DNA of 35,560 nt from Victivallales bacterium (GTDB lineage: Bacteria; Verrucomicrobiota; Lentisphaeria; Oligosphaerales; Oligosphaeraceae), in assembly GCA_017548425.1 (NCBI GenBank), contig JAFZAB010000083.1, forward strand, positions 1 to 35,560, read 5' to 3'. A program made the position numbers and the translations under genes. Numbering within the stretch: position 1 is the first letter of the stretch; each line of letters opens with the position of its first letter. Positions 32,716 to 35,560 of the stretch are shown piece by piece. The notes beneath the pieces were generated by a model. That model saw only the letters and a program-made list of their open reading frames with translations, was not told where the DNA came from and searched no databases.

Positions 32716-34428
32716 ATGCCGAACATGGACATTGACGCTGATGCAAGCGTGATCTGGCATCTACTGCTAGACGCCAAAATCGCCACCGAAGACCAGCTTG
32801 AAGAGGCTTATGAGGAAAGTGCGCAGTACAACCAGCCTTTCGTCAACATCCTCTACAACTTCGATATCATCACGGAAGACCAGCTCCTCCAGCTCATCGC
32901 CGAAAATCTCGGCACGGAGGTCTATTCCTTCCACAAGCATGAAATCAACGAAGACGTCATGAAGGAAATCACGGCGGATATCGCGCGCTTCTACGGTGTC
33001 ATTCCAATCGCCGTCGAAGATGACAACGTGCTCGTCGTCGCCGCCCGTGAACCACTCAACCACAAGCTTATCGACGAACTGCCCTTCGCGTTGGACCGCG
33101 AATGCCGCGTCTATGTCGGCATACCCGCCGAAATCGATGAATATCTTGATATCTACTATCCGGAAGCCAACAACTCCATCGAAAGCATCTTGGACGAATT
33201 GAAGCAAATCCATGATGCGCAAGGCGTCGATCTCAGCGACGCGGATGCCCTCGAAAAGGCCGCCAACGACGCGCCTATCGTCCGATTCGTCAATCTGGTC
33301 CTCCAGCAGGCCATCCGAGACAAAGCGTCCGATATTCACTTCGAACCGTTCTCCGATGAATTCCGTATCCGCTACCGTTTGGACGGTGCTCTGATCGAAA
33401 TTGCGCCTCCGCCGAAACATCTTGCCATTCCTGTCATCTCCCGTATCAAGGTTATGGCCAACCTGAACATCGCCGAACGCCGTATCCCGCAGGACGGACG
33501 TATCGAACTGCGCATCAACAAACGCCCGATCGATATCCGTGTCTCCTCACTCCCAACGCGTTACGGCGAATCCGTCGTTCTCCGTATTCTTGACCGATCC
33601 GTCGTTAACTTGGATCTGGACGCCCTCGGCATGACGCCGCAGACCGTCAAAGACATCCGCGCCATCATCTCCCGCCCGAACGGCATCTTCGTCGTCACGG
33701 GGCCTACCGGTTCCGGTAAGACCACGACGCTTTATTCCGGTCTGAAGGAAATCAATACCATTGAAGACAAGCTGCTGACGGCAGAGGATCCTATCGAGTA
33801 CGATATCGACGGCATCATGCAGGTTCAGATTCGTGAAAACGTCGGTATGACGTTCGCATCCGCTCTGCGTGCCTTCTTGCGACAGGACCCGGATCGAATC
33901 ATGGTTGGTGAGATTCGTGATACGGAAACCGCCGCCATGGCCGTCCAGGCCTCCCTGACGGGACACTTGGTTCTCTCCACGCTCCACACCAACGACTCCG
34001 CCGGTGCCGTTACGCGACTCATTGATATGGGTATCGAGCCTTTCCTAATCGCCTCCACCATGATCGGTGTTCTCGCCCAGCGACTTATCCGCCGCGTCTG
34101 CCGTAACTGCAAGGAAGAGTATGATCCTGATGACACGGAGCTCAAGTTGCTCGGTATTACCCGCGAAGAACTCGCCGGACGTAAGTTCTATCACGGCCGT
34201 GGCTGCGATGTTTGCAACAACACCGGTTATAAGGGACGTGTCGGTATCTTCGAACTTCTCCATATCACGCCGGAAATCCAGCAGCTCATCACGCAGCGTA
34301 AACCGACGCAGTACATCAAGGAATGCGCCGTCAATCAGGGCATGATCACCATGCGTCAGGACGGCATCAACCAAGTCCTCCAAGGCATCACAACCGCCTC
34401 GGAAGTCATTACTTATACCATTATGTAA
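32716..34428 (+). CDS. pilB: PilB/GspE-family ATPase, second paralogue
   Basis: A 570-residue ATPase with the same layout as its neighbour: an N-terminal domain starting MPNMDIDADASVIWHLLLDA, a core with GPTGSGKT near 329-336, AEDPIEYDIDGIMQVQI, canonical RQDPDRIMVGEIRD, TGHLVLSTLHTND, and a four-cysteine site (CRNC, then CDVC in GRGCDVCNNTGYKGRVGIFE). AGGA about ten bases upstream supports the ATG. Its catalytic residues are all standard, so it is the better candidate for the extension ATPase PilB, assigned by context with pilT downstream. Whether the two paralogues drive different machines, one pilus and one type II secretion, cannot be decided here. Confidence 0.94.
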   Translation: MPNMDIDADASVIWHLLLDAKIATEDQLEEAYEESAQYNQPFVNILYNFDIITEDQLLQLIAENLGTEVYSFHKHEINEDVMKEITADIARFYGVIPIAVEDDNVLVVAAREPLNHKLIDELPFALDRECRVYVGIPAEIDEYLDIYYPEANNSIESILDELKQIHDAQGVDLSDADALEKAANDAPIVRFVNLVLQQAIRDKASDIHFEPFSDEFRIRYRLDGALIEIAPPPKHLAIPVISRIKVMANLNIAERRIPQDGRIELRINKRPIDIRVSSLPTRYGESVVLRILDRSVVNLDLDALGMTPQTVKDIRAIISRPNGIFVVTGPTGSGKTTTLYSGLKEINTIEDKLLTAEDPIEYDIDGIMQVQIRENVGMTFASALRAFLRQDPDRIMVGEIRDTETAAMAVQASLTGHLVLSTLHTNDSAGAVTRLIDMGIEPFLIASTMIGVLAQRLIRRVCRNCKEEYDPDDTELKLLGITREELAGRKFYHGRGCDVCNNTGYKGRVGIFELLHITPEIQQLITQRKPTQYIKECAVNQGMITMRQDGINQVLQGITTASEVITYTIM

Positions 34429-34473
34429 TTTCGGTGGGAAGCTCTTTCCCGTTTATGTTCAGGTAGATAGATT

Positions 34474-35559
34474 ATGCCACATTATGAAATGACCGACCTG
34501 CTGGACCTCGTCCTCGAGGAAGGCGCCAGCGACCTTCACATCCATACCTTAGCGCCGCCCGTCCTCCGTATTCACGGTGAAATGACACAGTTGGACGGTC
34601 CTGCCCTCACGCCCGAAGACAGTGAATACCTCATGAAGGCCATCACGTCCGAAGCAAACCAGCAGAAGCTACAACAGGATGGTACCGTTGACTTTGGTTT
34701 CGCTTTCGGCGACCGTTGCCGTTTCCGTGTTTCCGTCTTCAAAGCCAGAGGCGATATTGGTATCGTCATGCGTACCATCCCGAACGACTTGCTGACGATG
34801 GCCCAGATCGGTCTGCCAAACTCCGTGAAAGACGTGCTCTTCCGTCCGCGTGGCCTCGTCCTCATCACGGGTCCTACTGGTTCCGGCAAGTCAACGACGC
34901 TCGCTTCCATGATCGACGTTATCAACGTCGAGAAGAAAGACCATATCATCACGATCGAGGACCCGATTGAGTTTTACCACAACCACAAGAACTCCATCGT
35001 CACTCAGCGCGAAGTCCACAACGACGTGCCGACGTTCGCAGACGCCATTCGACGCGCCTTGCGACAGGATCCTGATACCATTCTCGTCGGTGAAATGCGT
35101 GACTTGGAGACCATCGGCGCCGCCATCACCGCCGCCGAAACCGGTCACTTGGTTTTCGGAACCCTGCATACAACGGGAGCCGCCGAAACCATCGACCGTG
35201 TCGTGGACTCCTTCCCGACCACCCAGCAGGCGCAGGTTCGTACGCAGCTCGCCTCCACGCTGATCTGCGTCATCTCGCAGGTCCTCTTGAAGCGAATCGA
35301 CAAGAAGGGCCGTGTCGCCGCATTCGAAATCATGATCAACACGCCGTCCATCGCCGCTCTGATCCGTGACGGCAAAACCTTCCGTATCACATCCGATATC
35401 CAGACCGGTGCGAAATTCGGCATGAACACGCTGGACGCGCACCTCCTGCAGCTCTACACGGAAGGCAAGATTTCCTACGGTGATTTGGTTACCAAGTCGA
35501 AGGATCCTGAAGGCCTCATCCACCGCATGCAGCAGGAAGCCCTCGAAAAGGCGAAGTAA
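34474..35559 (+). CDS. pilT: Type IV pilus retraction ATPase PilT
   Basis: A 361-residue ATPase that depolymerises the pilus for twitching and uptake. Seen: the N-terminal PilT domain [18 protein letters not shown] (18-35), Walker A GPTGSGKS at 133-140, IEDPIEF near 161-167, [20 protein letters not shown] (191-210) with Walker B, and His box [20 protein letters not shown] from 223. [11 protein letters not shown] and the retraction-type C-terminus (a PilT-like [16 protein letters not shown] segment) separate it from PilB. It lacks the zinc cysteines of the two upstream ATPases. AGGTAG lies about eight bases before the ATG. The stop codon is one base from the window edge, so further pilus genes (pilC-type) would lie just outside. 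Confidence 0.96.
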   Translation: MPHYEMTDLLDLVLEEGASDLHIHTLAPPVLRIHGEMTQLDGPALTPEDSEYLMKAITSEANQQKLQQDGTVDFGFAFGDRCRFRVSVFKARGDIGIVMRTIPNDLLTMAQIGLPNSVKDVLFRPRGLVLITGPTGSGKSTTLASMIDVINVEKKDHIITIEDPIEFYHNHKNSIVTQREVHNDVPTFADAIRRALRQDPDTILVGEMRDLETIGAAITAAETGHLVFGTLHTTGAAETIDRVVDSFPTTQQAQVRTQLASTLICVISQVLLKRIDKKGRVAAFEIMINTPSIAALIRDGKTFRITSDIQTGAKFGMNTLDAHLLQLYTEGKISYGDLVTKSKDPEGLIHRMQQEALEKAK

Positions 35560-35560
35560 G

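Overview
The window reads as a chromosome segment from a Gram-negative member of the PVC group, most likely a gut-type Lentisphaerota or Kiritimatiellota. The best lineage marker is a 51-residue lysine-rich protein at 24980-25135 that matches the Chlamydiae/Verrucomicrobia-type 'small basic protein' family. An outer membrane is implied by ExbB/ExbD, a heptosyltransferase II and secreted glycosidases. Salvage of free L-fucose and a GH106 rhamnosidase-like enzyme suggest a life on host or plant glycans. The assignment is by recognition only; no rRNA gene is present.

Left part (1-6351, minus strand): an envelope energy-transduction cluster. In transcription order it holds a very large exported TPR/coiled-coil/TPR protein, a small exported TPR protein, ExbB, ExbD and the start of a second ExbD cut by the window edge. 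Three 33-bp tandem repeats, each with a perfect Shine-Dalgarno core in the mRNA sense, lie between exbB and exbD.

6412-20355 (plus strand): fucU and fkp (L-fucose to GDP-L-fucose), cstA (pyruvate/peptide transporter family), a secreted GH106-like rhamnosidase, an AT-rich islet with a small ORF overlapping a GNAT acetyltransferase (possible toxin-antitoxin pair), then a BtuF/BtuC/BtuD-type ABC importer run ending in truA. At 20601-21662 is waaF. Convergent to it, a 1047-residue secreted glycosidase-like protein runs on the minus strand, preceded by the small basic protein gene.

25300-35559: a sigma-70 factor with two tandem consensus-like promoters, a UvrD/PcrA-type helicase, a cytosolic GH13 enzyme, a convergent glycyl-radical-enzyme activase without its partner enzyme, and three secretion/type IV pilus ATPases in a row (two PilB/GspE-like paralogues and PilT).

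The most unusual general signal is in the noncoding DNA. Six intergenic tandem repeats with unrelated units (7, 8, 9, 9, 9 and 33 bp) each begin within about 40 nt after a stop codon, while three other gene ends carry ordinary hairpin terminators. No rRNA, tRNA, CRISPR array, insertion sequence or prophage was seen.
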